DNA from: Clostridia bacterium UC5.1-1C12
GTDB lineage: Bacteria > Bacillota_I > Bacilli_A > Erysipelotrichales > Erysipelotrichaceae
NCBI GenBank assembly: GCA_001305055.1
Contig: BBZX01000010.1
Location: 66,119 to 130,118, forward strand
DNA: 64,000 bases
Direction of reading: 5' to 3'
Positions 31,404 through 40,846 of the stretch are shown in pieces. Position numbers and translations under genes: made by a program. The notes below the pieces were generated by a model. It was given only the letters and a program-made list of their open reading frames with translations, was not told the DNA's origin and made no database searches. Numbering within the stretch: position 1 is the first letter of the stretch; the number at the start of each line of letters is the position of its first letter.

Positions 31404-32936
31404 ATGAAACGAGCTTTAGTAAGTGTTTCAGATAAAACAAATCTGGTACCTTTTGTACAAGGACTTGTTGAATTGGGTTATGAGATCATCTCTACTGGCG
31501 GTACAGCCAAGACTTTAGAAGCTGAAGGCATCAAGACAATTAATATTTCTGAGATTACCGGTTTTCCGGAAATAATGGATGGCCGTGTAAAGACTTTGCA
31601 CCCTAATGTGCATGGCGCATTGTTGTGTGTAAGAGACAATCCAAGTCATGTAGCACAGCTGAAGGAGCATCAGATCGAATACATCGATCTTGTTTGTGTT
31701 AATCTTTATCCTTTTAAACAAACATTAAAAAAAGCCGGTGTTACTCATGATGAAATTATCGAGAACATCGATATCGGCGGTCCGAGCATGTTGCGTTCAG
31801 CATCAAAAAACTATCGTTATTTAACAGTTGTTTGTGATCCAAAGGATTATGAAATGGTGCTCGATGAATTAAAGAATAACGGCGATACTGAGCTAGCAAC
31901 CAGAGAAAAACTGGCGGCTAAGGTATTCCGTCATACAGCGGCCTATGATACGATTATTGCTCAATATCTGACTGAGAAGACTGGTGAAAAATTCCCTGAG
32001 AATTTCACGATGACTTATGAGAAAGTACAGGATCTGCGTTATGGTGAAAACCCTCATCAGGAAGCAGCTTTCTATAAGAGTGCTGATCCGAAGTATTCAC
32101 TGGCAAATGCTAAACAGCTGCATGGTAAGGAACTGTCCTACAATAATATTCAAGACGGCAATGCGGCCATTGAAATTCTGAAAGATTTTGCTGGTCAGCC
32201 ATGTGTTGTAGGCTTGAAACATATGAATCCATGCGGTATTGGCGTTGGCAAAAATCTTGAAGAAGCATGGGATAAGGCATACGAAGCTGATTCTACAAGT
32301 ATTTTCGGCGGTATTGTAGCGACCAATCAGGTTGTGGATACACTAACCGCTGAGAAGCTAAGTAAGATTTTCTTAGAAATAATTATTGCACCGGACTTCA
32401 CGGACGAGGCGTTTGCTATTCTGTCACAGAAGAAGAATATTCGTTTAATGACATTGGATACTGATCTTGATGTTAATGCGAAACTTAAAGTAACCAATGT
32501 AAATGATGGTCTGCTGGTTCAGGATGCTGATTTGAAGCAGGTTACAGTAAATGATTTAACATGTGTTACAGAACGTAAACCGACTGCTCAGGAATTGGAA
32601 CAGCTGATGTTTGCATGGAAGACAGTGAAGCATGTGAAATCAAATGCGATTGTTTTAGTTAAGGATAATATGACAGTTGGTGTTGGCGCGGGCCAGATGA
32701 ATCGTGTCGGCGCAGCTAAAATCGCCATTGAGCAAGCCGGTGAAAAGGCTAAGGGTTCAGTAATGGGCTCAGATGCTTACTTCCCGATGCCGGATACCGT
32801 TGAAGAAGCGGCTAAAGCTGGAGTAACGGCTATTATTCAGCCGGGCGGTTCAATTAAGGATCAGCTGTCAGTGGATGAATGCAATAAGCATGGCATCGCG
32901 ATGGTTTATACCGGTATCAGACATTTTAAACATTAG
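31404..32936 (+). CDS. purH: AICAR transformylase/IMP cyclohydrolase
   Basis: 510 residues, the usual bifunctional length. The N-terminal MGS-like cyclohydrolase domain has ALVSVSDKTNLVPFVQGL, ISTGGTAKTLEAEGI and DGRVKTLHPNVHGALL; the C-terminal transformylase has RYGENPHQEAAFY, GLKHMNPCGIGVG and the folate-binding VGVGAGQMNRVGA. It finishes IMP synthesis. ATG 31404 follows AAGGAGAG, one base after the purN stop. Intact; last gene of the operon. Confidence 0.97.
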   Translation: MKRALVSVSDKTNLVPFVQGLVELGYEIISTGGTAKTLEAEGIKTINISEITGFPEIMDGRVKTLHPNVHGALLCVRDNPSHVAQLKEHQIEYIDLVCVNLYPFKQTLKKAGVTHDEIIENIDIGGPSMLRSASKNYRYLTVVCDPKDYEMVLDELKNNGDTELATREKLAAKVFRHTAAYDTIIAQYLTEKTGEKFPENFTMTYEKVQDLRYGENPHQEAAFYKSADPKYSLANAKQLHGKELSYNNIQDGNAAIEILKDFAGQPCVVGLKHMNPCGIGVGKNLEEAWDKAYEADSTSIFGGIVATNQVVDTLTAEKLSKIFLEIIIAPDFTDEAFAILSQKKNIRLMTLDTDLDVNAKLKVTNVNDGLLVQDADLKQVTVNDLTCVTERKPTAQELEQLMFAWKTVKHVKSNAIVLVKDNMTVGVGAGQMNRVGAAKIAIEQAGEKAKGSVMGSDAYFPMPDTVEEAAKAGVTAIIQPGGSIKDQLSVDECNKHGIAMVYTGIRHFKH

Positions 32937-32944
32937 TAAGATTG

Positions 32945-32970
32945 AGGCAGAGTGATATCTGCCTTTTTTT
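32945..32970 (+). terminator. Intrinsic terminator of purEKLCMNH
   Basis: AGGCAG / CTGCCT stem followed by TTTTTTT, 8 nt after the purH stop. The next 160 bp show no supported gene. Confidence 0.85.
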
Positions 32971-33130
32971 GTATCCTTTTAAGAACAATGATATTTTCTA
33001 TTATATAAATAGCATCAATGGTCCAAATTTAAATAAAATCATTCAGTTATCACGATTAAAAACTGAGCTTTCAATCGATTCCACATCTTGTCTGCCTCGC
33101 GCTTCATCAAACATACGTTGGTGAAGATCG

Positions 33131-33334
33131 ATGCGTATGGAAATCCCTTTGACAATCGATCAAGAGAAGGTAGAGCCAAACGTGCCTGAACATGTAATAT
33201 TCATGAATAAAGGGTTTGCGATAAATTATCAGGCAGAATTGCCAAATGATCCCGGCAAGTATTTTGCAGAGATGGAATTAAATTGGGATAATGGCGATTC
33301 GGCTTCCTTTGGATCAATGTACATAGTAGAATAA
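33131..33334 (+). CDS. Short hypothetical ORF
   Basis: 67 codons from ATG 33131 with GGTGAAG upstream. The translation (PLTIDQEKVEPNVPEHVIFM... ending FGSMYIVE) has no transmembrane segment or known motif. In-frame stops occur upstream, but the sequence is protein-like (acidic, alternating beta-type pattern), so it may be the end of a longer broken gene. Not recognised. Confidence 0.4.
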   Translation: MRMEIPLTIDQEKVEPNVPEHVIFMNKGFAINYQAELPNDPGKYFAEMELNWDNGDSASFGSMYIVE

Positions 33335-33340
33335 ACAAAG

Positions 33341-33375
33341 ATGGACGCAGCCAATCATGCCGCATCCATTTATTT
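33341..33375. terminator. Probable bidirectional terminator
   Basis: Imperfect hairpin (ATGGACGCAGC with GCCGCATCCAT, two mismatches) followed by T-rich sequence on the plus strand, between two converging genes. Confidence 0.5.
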
Positions 33376-33389
33376 TTTTATTTATTTAA

Positions 33390-34214
33390 TTATTCAATGG
33401 GTATCCATATTTCATCATATCTTACTTTTAAATTATCTTCGTTTGTTACAATCAGCATTGAAGTATAAGCATCATCTATGATTTTAATATTATTGTGTTG
33501 TACATATTCTAATACATCTTTTAACCACTCAGTGGTATTGATTTTTTCACTATTGCCCTTCACAATCGCATGAAGACATTTTCTTGACGGCAGCGATTCA
33601 ACAGACTCACTCATTTTAAATTGGAATAAAGTGAAGTCATATTTACTGATAATATTACCGATTCCGACATTAAATTCAGGTATATCAGAGAATAAAGCCA
33701 GTTTAGGTATTTTTAATGATGCTGTATTAATGGGAATTATAGAATTCCATTCTTCAAATTCTGCGGCTTGAGCAGGAGAGGCTATATGAGGAGTATCAAA
33801 ATCACGCACCAATAATCGATAAAAATCCGGGCTGTTGATGATTTCATATGAATTATCGTTATTGTATTTTTCCAATGTGTCTGCAATTCGCTGCAAATGA
33901 TAGAGAATTCGTTCCTGCTTTAAGATATTCTTGTGCATTTCTTCTGCCTTACTGTTTACTAATTGTAGGGTATTATTTAGATGTTCATGCTGAAGAATGT
34001 CGGCTGTGTCTTTCAGCGTGAAGCCACAGTTACTGTAAAGCTTGGAATGGTAAAGATTATAGCAATCAGCCAGTGTAAAAATCCGGTATTTATGGTTATC
34101 TGTACGGCTAGGAGATATGATCCCCTTTTCTTCATAAAAAGCCAGTCCTTTACCGGTTAAATCGTAATAGCGTGATACTTCTTTAGTAGTGTAAATGAAT
34201 TGATTGTTTTTCAT
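33390..34214 (-). CDS. MerR family regulator with a GyrI-like effector region
   Basis: 274 residues. The N-terminal winged helix reads IYTTKEVSRYYDLTGKGLAFYEEKGIISP with KYRIFTLADCYNLYHSKLY, the MerR pattern; a coiled-coil dimerisation helix follows (residues ~85-118), then ~150 residues with the two-fold beta pattern of GyrI-like small-molecule binding domains. No metal-binding cysteine cluster is seen, so the ligand is probably organic. It lies 62 bp downstream of the flavoprotein gene, whose promoter has the 19-bp spacer and operator typical of MerR control, so that gene is its likely target. Confidence 0.85.
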   Translation of the reverse strand: MKNNQFIYTTKEVSRYYDLTGKGLAFYEEKGIISPSRTDNHKYRIFTLADCYNLYHSKLYSNCGFTLKDTADILQHEHLNNTLQLVNSKAEEMHKNILKQERILYHLQRIADTLEKYNNDNSYEIINSPDFYRLLVRDFDTPHIASPAQAAEFEEWNSIIPINTASLKIPKLALFSDIPEFNVGIGNIISKYDFTLFQFKMSESVESLPSRKCLHAIVKGNSEKINTTEWLKDVLEYVQHNNIKIIDDAYTSMLIVTNEDNLKVRYDEIWIPIE

Positions 34215-34276
34215 AAGAAACCCTTTACATTATGAATTAAAAGAACATCACTGTCAAGGCAGCGATGCTCGAATCA

Positions 34277-36376
34277 TTATTTGTTTAACTGTGAAACAGC
34301 GTGAATTGCAGCTGCACGTCCGAAGACACCGCATGTCATCAGTGATGTACCGCAGCCAAAGTAATTGACTGAAACAGTTTGTCCGTCTGCGCATGAACCT
34401 GCCGCATACAATCCCTTAATCCATTCGCCATTTGAATCCAATACCTGTGCATTTTCATTAATCCGTGCGCCAGTATATCCATCGGTGGTAATCATCGGCA
34501 GTCGGATTATTGTATAAGGCCCTTCTAAACGTTTCATGTATGCACTGTCTTTACCGAAATCTTCATCAATGCCTTTATCACAAAGTTCATTGTAACGATC
34601 AACTGTGGCTTGCAGCGTATCAGCGTCAAGACCGGTTTGATCAGCAAGCTCAGCAATCGTATCCGCTTGATAAGCAAAAGGGAGTCCTGAACTCGGTACG
34701 TCATGATTTAACACATTCTTCATTAGAATCGGATATTTTTCCGCGAATTCTGCTCCTACAATAGCATACCCTTCATTGTAGCCGCGAATCCAGTTTTCTT
34801 TAGTAAATTCAAAACAGAAATTATCTTCAGCAGTCACTCGCTCTGCTCCGCCTGTTACCAATAAGATATCATATACAGGATTATCAGGAGAATTAGGAAT
34901 GACTTCTGGGAATTCCTCAAAAGAGGCTGCATAACTGTAATACATAAACTGTGTATATGGTATTTCCACAATATCTGCCCCGACTTCCTTAAACCAACGG
35001 TAGGCATCACCTTCACCGCTGCCGCAAGCATAGGCAATATTATTGATCAGTGGATTTAATTCATTAAATAGTGTTTCATTATTTGTATAAGAACCTGCAG
35101 CCACAATTGTTGACTGAGCATGAATGGTTATACTGTCACCATTACCATTAGTCGCCAGTGCGCCGCTGATAGAACCGTCATTTTCTTGAATTAAAGATGT
35201 TGCAGGGGTTCCCATCAAGATTTTCACACCCGCTTTTTCCGCTGCCTCAACAAGTGTTGATGTAACTGCGGATCCGCTCGCTGTAGTATGGATTCGTTTG
35301 ACAGCACGTTCACCTTTTGTACTCTTATTAATCACATTTGTAAATTCCAAGCCATGATCACTTAACCAAGTATTAAGTTCAGATGAATCAAAGGCCATTT
35401 TGTGAATTAAATTCAGGTCTAACTGCTCTTCACCCTCATATAAACTTACGATATCTTGATAGAAAGCTTCCTCGCTGTCTTCAATACCATTAGCCTTTTG
35501 AGTTTCAGTATCAGCTCCGACAATAAAACCTAAAGACCGGGTTGTTGATGAACTATATACAAGGTTCTTTTCAAGTAATATAACTTCAGCGCCTTGCTCA
35601 GCAGCTTCAATAGCTGCACTAAGACCGGCCATACCAGCCCCAATCACAAGAACATCTGTGGTTATTTCCTCAGTTTTAGGCTCAGCTTTCTCTATCTCAA
35701 TAGATTTGAGAATACTGACATCTCCGCCTGCTTGTTGAACACAATCACTCAATGCAGTAAAGAAAGCATTTGAAGATACTGTTGCGCCGCTGACAGCATC
35801 TAAATTCATCGACTGTGATTCAATCACTCTTTCCGTCAATATAGGAAAGGCCATCCCGCCGATAATATCTGTATCTGTATATTCGGGAATCTCAATTGCT
35901 TCGATTTTATTATCTTTAATCGTCACCTTCATTGTCAGTGAACCAGTTGTAGCTAAACCATTAATTTCCGCGTAAGATGCCGCGGTTGCACTATATGTAC
36001 CATCTGACATACTCAATTCATTGCTGCTGATTCCCTTTGCCTGATTCAGCGCAGAACGAAGTGCTTCACGCACAGCATTTGATGTAACTGTAGCGCCTGA
36101 CATACCGTCAATCTCATCACTTTGGGCATTAAGAATCTGCTGAATCATTTCTTCGATTGCTTTGCCGCCAAGCTCAGGGGTTTCCTCATCACCGATGATT
36201 TCCACATTGGTGATTGAAGATTCATCGACACTTATGGTGACTGCAATTTCACCGCCAAAGCCTTTACTGTTAGCTGAATAAGTCCCCGGCTCATAAAGCT
36301 TTGAATCATTTGCTTTGCTGCAAGCAGTTGTCAAAACCATCAGTCCGCAAAGCAGTAATTTGAATAGTTTACGCAT
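34277..36376 (-). CDS. Surface lipoprotein flavin reductase (two FMN-binding domains + FAD domain)
   Basis: 699 residues. Signal MRKLFKLLLCGLMVLTTAC is a lipoprotein leader, so the enzyme works outside the membrane. Two FMN_bind domains follow (residues ~30-115 and ~125-215), each with the covalent flavinylation motif: DGMSGATVTSNA and DAVSGATVSSNA, where ApbE-type transferases attach FMN to Thr. From ~240 to the end is a fumarate reductase/urocanate reductase-like FAD domain: VLVIGAGMAGLSAAIEAAEQ, GSGEGDAYRWFKEVG and a C-terminal GLYAAGSCADG. Such proteins pass electrons from extracellular flavins to small acceptors. The acceptor is unknown. Intact; AGGAGG precedes the start. No ApbE gene is in the window. 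Confidence 0.9.
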   Translation of the reverse strand: MRKLFKLLLCGLMVLTTACSKANDSKLYEPGTYSANSKGFGGEIAVTISVDESSITNVEIIGDEETPELGGKAIEEMIQQILNAQSDEIDGMSGATVTSNAVREALRSALNQAKGISSNELSMSDGTYSATAASYAEINGLATTGSLTMKVTIKDNKIEAIEIPEYTDTDIIGGMAFPILTERVIESQSMNLDAVSGATVSSNAFFTALSDCVQQAGGDVSILKSIEIEKAEPKTEEITTDVLVIGAGMAGLSAAIEAAEQGAEVILLEKNLVYSSSTTRSLGFIVGADTETQKANGIEDSEEAFYQDIVSLYEGEEQLDLNLIHKMAFDSSELNTWLSDHGLEFTNVINKSTKGERAVKRIHTTASGSAVTSTLVEAAEKAGVKILMGTPATSLIQENDGSISGALATNGNGDSITIHAQSTIVAAGSYTNNETLFNELNPLINNIAYACGSGEGDAYRWFKEVGADIVEIPYTQFMYYSYAASFEEFPEVIPNSPDNPVYDILLVTGGAERVTAEDNFCFEFTKENWIRGYNEGYAIVGAEFAEKYPILMKNVLNHDVPSSGLPFAYQADTIAELADQTGLDADTLQATVDRYNELCDKGIDEDFGKDSAYMKRLEGPYTIIRLPMITTDGYTGARINENAQVLDSNGEWIKGLYAAGSCADGQTVSVNYFGCGTSLMTCGVFGRAAAIHAVSQLNK

Positions 36377-36411
36377 ATTTCCTCCTTATATGATTAATGT
36401 TTCACAAATCG

Positions 36412-36442
36412 ATTATAAGGTGGGAAGTTACTTCCTAGTCAA
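36412..36442 (-). promoter_or_regulatory. MerR-type promoter of the flavin reductase
   Basis: On the minus strand TTGACT (36442-36437), then a 19-bp spacer, then TATAAT (36417-36412). The overlong spacer contains the perfect palindrome GGAAGTtACTTCC (36423-36435). A 19-bp spacer with a centred dyad is the hallmark of promoters activated by MerR proteins through DNA untwisting. Confidence 0.85.
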
Positions 36443-36477
36443 GGAATTAAGCGAAATATTCTTATTAATTTAATTAT

Positions 36478-36960
36478 TCAGCCCTTTTTCGAAGCTATCG
36501 TTATTAGTTTTTTCCATAATATAGTTTTTAACTTGCAGTTCTCCCGCTGCACATATTGCTCACAAATTACCTTATATCCTCTTTTTTCATAAAAAGGCTT
36601 TGCGGTTATCGACGCATGGGTACGGATGGTAACACAGCCCTGCTGCCAGATCCATGCTTCAAGTTCATCACACAACGCTTTTCCGATATGCTGCTGCTGA
36701 TAATCCTTGTGTACATAGAGCCGATCTAAAAATCCATCATCGGTCATATCCGCAAAACCAACGATTTTATTATCTTCTAAAGCGACTAATGTCCTATGTT
36801 CAAGAAAAGCATTATTCCAGCCATCGACATCCTCACTGCTGCGAATCCATGCCTGAAGCTGCTCAGGATTATAATCCTGACAGTTAACATTTAAAACAGT
36901 GTCTTTAAACAGCTCAATGATGGCTAAGCAATCCCAAGCTTGATATGTTCTAATAATCAT
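36478..36960 (-). CDS. GNAT family N-acetyltransferase
   Basis: 160 residues from ATG 36960, preceded by GGGAGAG; the frame can be extended upstream but that part is out of register with the family. Acetyl-CoA fold: IVGFADMTDDGFLDRLYVHKDYQQQHIG holds the beta4 strand and the Q/R-x-x-G-x-A/G pyrophosphate loop (QQQHIGKAL), and THASITAKPFYEKRGYKV is the usual C-terminal beta5-alpha4 unit. Resembles YjgM/ElaA-type small GNATs; acceptor unknown. The upstream acetyltransferase stops one base before, so the two form an operon. Confidence 0.85.
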   Translation of the reverse strand: MIIRTYQAWDCLAIIELFKDTVLNVNCQDYNPEQLQAWIRSSEDVDGWNNAFLEHRTLVALEDNKIVGFADMTDDGFLDRLYVHKDYQQQHIGKALCDELEAWIWQQGCVTIRTHASITAKPFYEKRGYKVICEQYVQRENCKLKTILWKKLITIASKKG

Positions 36961-36961
36961 T

Positions 36962-37402
36962 TTACTCTCCCAATTGTTTTTTAAAATTAATCTGCTGCTT
37001 GCCGCCATCATAACCACAAGCGCGGTAAAATTGATGCGCTTCAGTTCTTCCGGCACCGGAAACAAGACGTACACAATCGGCACCGGTTTCTTTAGCCCAT
37101 GCTTCCACGGCATTCATCAGCATAGTGCCAACACCCATTCGCTGGCATCTTTTGGCTGTGGCTAAACCTAGCACATCCTTGCAGTGTCCTGCATAAAGTA
37201 CATCATAATCCTGAGCATGTACATAACCAATCACTTCATTCTTATACACTGCCACATATACTCTCATCCGTTCGTTTTCTAACGCAGCTCTTAACCTTGT
37301 TAATGTTGATTCCAAAGGATATTCATAATGCAAAGAATCAGCGTTTAATTTCTGTATAGCTGAAGCGTCTTCAATGACTGCCTGACGTACTGTTATTTTC
37401 AT
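36962..37402 (-). CDS. GNAT family N-acetyltransferase
   Basis: 146 residues; N-terminal VRQAVIEDASAIQKLN, acetyl-CoA loop ATAKRCQRMGVGTMLM (residues ~80-96) and a closing EAHQFYRACGYDGGKQQINF. Together these define a standalone GNAT of the aminoglycoside 6'-acetyltransferase-like shape, but the substrate cannot be told. AGAGGGAC precedes the start. First of two adjacent acetyltransferase genes. Confidence 0.85.
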   Translation of the reverse strand: MKITVRQAVIEDASAIQKLNADSLHYEYPLESTLTRLRAALENERMRVYVAVYKNEVIGYVHAQDYDVLYAGHCKDVLGLATAKRCQRMGVGTMLMNAVEAWAKETGADCVRLVSGAGRTEAHQFYRACGYDGGKQQINFKKQLGE

Positions 37403-37504
37403 AATTGTCCCTCTTTTTCATTATTATATCAGTTTTTTTGATGGTTCAGTATGAATTTCTAATGATGAGCATAAAATGAATGATAATAATTATGAGGTGC
37501 GACA

Positions 37505-38659
37505 ATGTTAAATAAATTAAAAAAACAATTACATCAGATACCAGTCAGCGGCATACGGGCTTTCAATGAAGAAGCTGCCGCCGTGCCGGATTGTATTTCA
37601 CTCACCTTGGGAGAACCGGAATTTGATACACCTAAGGATATTAAAAAGGCTTTGAAACAGGCGCTGGATCATAATCATACACATTATGCCGCAGCAATGG
37701 GTGATTTAGATCTGCGCAGGAAAATAGCGGTCTATGAATGGAAAACCCATCATTTATTATATGATGCTGATGAGATCATGGTTTGCGCGGGTGCCAGTGA
37801 TGCGCTTTCTGCCGCTTTGGCGGCATTGATTGATCCAGGTGATGAAATTATTGTTCCAACCCCGGCTTATCCGCAGTATGAAGCGATAATCAAGCTGGAA
37901 GGCGGACGTTTTATCCCTTTAAATACTCAAGACTACGAATTTCAGATAACCCGTGAAGAATTGGAGCGTGTGTTCACTGATAAAACAAAAGCGATCCTTT
38001 TAAATTCACCGAATAATCCCAGCGGCTGTATCTATAACCAAACCTCCTTAGCGCTGATTCACGACTTGTGAAGGATAAACAGATCTTTGTCTTATGCGAT
38101 GATGTGTATGATCGTTTGGTTTATGATGACAGCTATAACAGTTTCATGCAGTTTCAGGATCTCCGTTCACAGCTATTGGCCGTTAAAAGCTTTTCCAAGC
38201 CCTACGCGATGACCGGCTGGCGCTTAGGATACTTGCTGGCCGATAAAAAATACTGGCTGAAATTATGAAAATCCACCAGTATCGTTATTCCTGTGTAAAT
38301 ACCTTTGTTCAGAAAGCCGGCATAAAAGCGTTAGAAATTGATCCGGCCGAGATGCTGACAGTATACAAAAGCATCGTGATCTTGCTGTTGGGCGTCTAAA
38401 GGAGATGGGACTTCCTATAAATCAGCCGGCAGGCGCTTTTTATGCCTTTCCCAATATAGAAGAATTCGGCATAGACTCTGTTTCATTCTGCAGGCGGCTG
38501 CTTCATGAGGCACGGGTAGCCTGTGTGCCGGGCAGTTATTTTCATGCAGAAGGATATATTCGCATTTCTACATGCGGCAGCACCCGGCAGCTGATCGAAG
38601 GGTTGAACCGCATAGAAGCCTTCATTTATGAATTAAGAAAAAGTGACAGACAATCATAG
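37505..38659 (+). CDS. Class I/II PLP aminotransferase (frameshifts)
   Basis: Reconstructed ~385 residues, fold type I. Seen: LTLGEPEFDTPKDI, AGASDALSAALAALIDPGDE, LNSPNNPSG, CDDVYDRLVYDD and the Schiff-base lysine in SFSKPYAMTGWRLGYL. The frame changes near 38062, 38262 and 38380; the joined C-terminus reads LPINQPAGAFYAFPNI and YIRISTC. This resembles the PatA/N-acetyl-diaminopimelate aminotransferase subgroup, which would fit the dapF-dapB-dapH cluster 2 kb away, but aspartate or aromatic aminotransferase activity is equally possible. AGGTGCGACA precedes ATG 37505. Confidence 0.85.
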
Positions 38660-39945
38660 CTGAAACTTCTTCTCACGCATAATCAGTATCAAACCGATAA
38701 TAGCAAGTATTAATTGCGCCGTTACCGCTGACAGCCACACACCCTGCAGCTTTAAAAGATGGGGCAGAACGGCAGTCAGCAAGATTGCCAGAAGAACTGG
38801 TTCACCATAAACCATGATATACGCGGAAGTATTTTTCTGGGTGGCATAGAAATAAGACGTTGTTACCCGGCAGAAAGCGACAAACAAAAAACCGGAAACA
38901 AAGATCGGCAGGCTGTTTTCAGTCATTGCCGCGACAGCCTCAGATGCCCCAAATAATACAGGGATGAAATGACTCAGCAATAAGATGCCGGCACCAGTCA
39001 GCAAGGCGATAATTAATGAAAACACATAAGCGAGCTTTCTTATTTGAAGCGCTTCTTGGAAATTGCCGCTGCCAAGACAGAGGCTGATCAGCGGCTGACT
39101 GCCGTCACTGACGCCTTGCAGTAAAAGAAAAATGATTGATGTCACATATGAAATAACCGCATAAGCCGCGACAGCTGTTTCACCGCCATAAAGGACAGCC
39201 CATTTATTAATCAGAATCATCACTAAATAGGGTGACATCGTAAGACCAAATGGAGATAAACCAATGCGGATTATATTCTTTACAACATTTTTGCTTAACT
39301 TAAAGCTAGGGATCGATATGCTGCGGCAGCGCTTGAATAGAAAGCCCAGACAAGGGATTACGGTCATAATCTGTCCGATGATCGTTGCCCATGCCGCACC
39401 GCCGACACCCCATTTAAGAACACTGACAAATAACCAGTCAAGAACGATATTCGTAACAAAGCCGCAGATCATGGCCGCCATCGCAAGTATCGATTGGTCA
39501 TAATTACGCAGCAGCGGTGTAAAGCCGCAGGCGAATAGCTGAAAGATGGAACCTAAAGCAATAACGCTCAGATATTTTGAAGCAGTGATCAATACTTCCC
39601 CTTCAGCACCTAACAGCACAAGGATTCGATAATTCAGCACATAAACGAACAGACTCATAATCACTGCTGCTAATAAAAGCAGAATTAAGGTATTGCCGAA
39701 AGTCTTATCCTCTAAATCCTTTGAACCGCGGCCTTTGTTTACGGAAATCTGAATGGCTCCGCCCATGCCGATACCGCAGCCCACAGCCTGAATCAATGCG
39801 ACAATAGGAAAGGCAATGTTTATGCCTGCCAAACCAACATCACCGATATTCTGGCCGACAAAGAAGCCGTCGACAATTGTATATAAGCCGGTAAATGCAA
39901 AGGCAAGCATGCTGGCAGTACATAACTGAAAAATCTTTTTTGCAT
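38654..39945 (-). CDS. MATE family efflux transporter (frameshift near start)
   Basis: ~430 residues with 12 hydrophobic segments; exports drugs or metabolites using Na or H gradients. Seen: GLYTIVDGFFVGQNIGDVGLAGINIAFP and GSIFQLFACGFTPLLRNYDQ, both MATE-like. Start placed at ATG 39945 (GGGAGGA upstream), giving MQKRFFSYVLPA; a single missing base near 39910 then joins MLAFAFTGLY. The alternative TTG start at 39961 would give a non-family N-terminus. Divergent from the MerR-type gene at 40029, which very probably controls it. The 3' end overlaps the convergent aminotransferase gene by 6 nt. Confidence 0.9.
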
Positions 39946-39976
39946 AGTAAATTCCTCCCAAATAGCGTACAATAAG

Positions 39977-40007
39977 AGCATAAAGCTTAAAGTAACTTTA
40001 ATGTCAA
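39977..40007 (-). promoter_or_regulatory. MerR-type promoter of the MATE gene
   Basis: Minus strand: TTGACA (40007-40002), 19-bp spacer, TATGCT (39982-39977). The spacer holds the perfect palindrome TTAAAGTtACTTTAA (39987-40001). Same geometry as the flavin reductase promoter at 36412-36442, and the operators share the core AAGTNACTT. Confidence 0.85.
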
Positions 40008-40028
40008 GAAAATTTGATTGGAGATCCT

Positions 40029-40768
40029 ATGAATGAGCAACAAACACTAAAAAATTAGCTGACTTATTTCATGTCGCCCCTTCAGCACTGCGCTATTGGG
40101 ATAATGAAGGCTTAATCCGATTTGAACGCAGTGCGGATAATAATTATCGTATGCCTACATGGAAAACAATGCTGGATATTTGTGATGTAATATTAAACCG
40201 AAGTTTATCAATACCCGTAAAGTCAATACGTGAACTGCCTAAAATGAGTGCTGATCAGCAGCTGAAGCTATTCGCTGACAGTGAAGCAAAACTGTTGAAA
40301 CAAATTAAAGAGATCGAGGAAACGCTGAATGCGATTCAGCATAAAAAAGCCTTGCTTGAAAATGTGAAACAATTAGAAGCGATAAAAGATTTTATGCTTG
40401 TTGAAGTAAAAATTCCTTCGATACGTTCATTTTCATTTGAAAGCAAGGAGGACATGGAGCTGTTTATTTATGATCCTTCCCGTTCAGCAATCCTATTACT
40501 GCCGCAGGGAAGTTGTTTGTATGGCATGTTTACGGATAATGAACAAGATGAATTATTTAGAGCGGGTGATAAAGTATCGAAGCGTTATCTGAAAGGGTTG
40601 CTGAAATTGAATTCTGATGATGCTTCAATCAATAATGCCCCTGCTTTTTATGAAGCAGCAGTTGCATATAATTTGAAAACAGGCACGATTATTGGTAAAT
40701 ATATGGGGACTGCCTTTGATCAGGAGCGCACGGATTATTATGAGGCATGGCTGGAAATCATTGATTAG
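40029..40768 (+). CDS. MerR family multidrug-type regulator (frameshift)
   Basis: Reconstructed ~246 residues. After repair of one missing A near 40055 the N-terminus reads LKKLADLFHVAPSALRYWDNEGLI, a MerR helix-turn-helix and wing, then a coiled-coil (residues ~75-118, LLKQIKEIEETLNAI), then a GyrI-like effector domain with FYEAAVAYNL and the closing YYEAWLEI. Organised like BmrR/TipA drug-sensing activators. Divergent from the MATE exporter with the operator between them, so it most likely activates exporter expression when it binds an exported compound. Confidence 0.85.
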
Positions 40769-40773
40769 CTGAT

Positions 40774-40804
40774 AAAGAAACAGTGGACGCTGTTTCTTTT
40801 TTAA
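40774..40804 (+). terminator. Intrinsic terminator
   Basis: Perfect 10-bp stem AAAGAAACAG / CTGTTTCTTT with a 6-nt loop and T-run. Confidence 0.9.
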
Positions 40805-40846
40805 CATTCTGTCCCCGCTGACATATACTGATTCTGGAGGGATGAG

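Noticed and set aside
39943..39961. TTG 39961 as start of the MATE gene
   Set aside because: It lies inside the Shine-Dalgarno sequence; ATG 39945 with one repaired base gives the family N-terminus.
40804..40846. Lysine riboswitch before dapF
   Set aside because: Only ~40 bp separate the previous terminator and the ATG; no room for the long aptamer.
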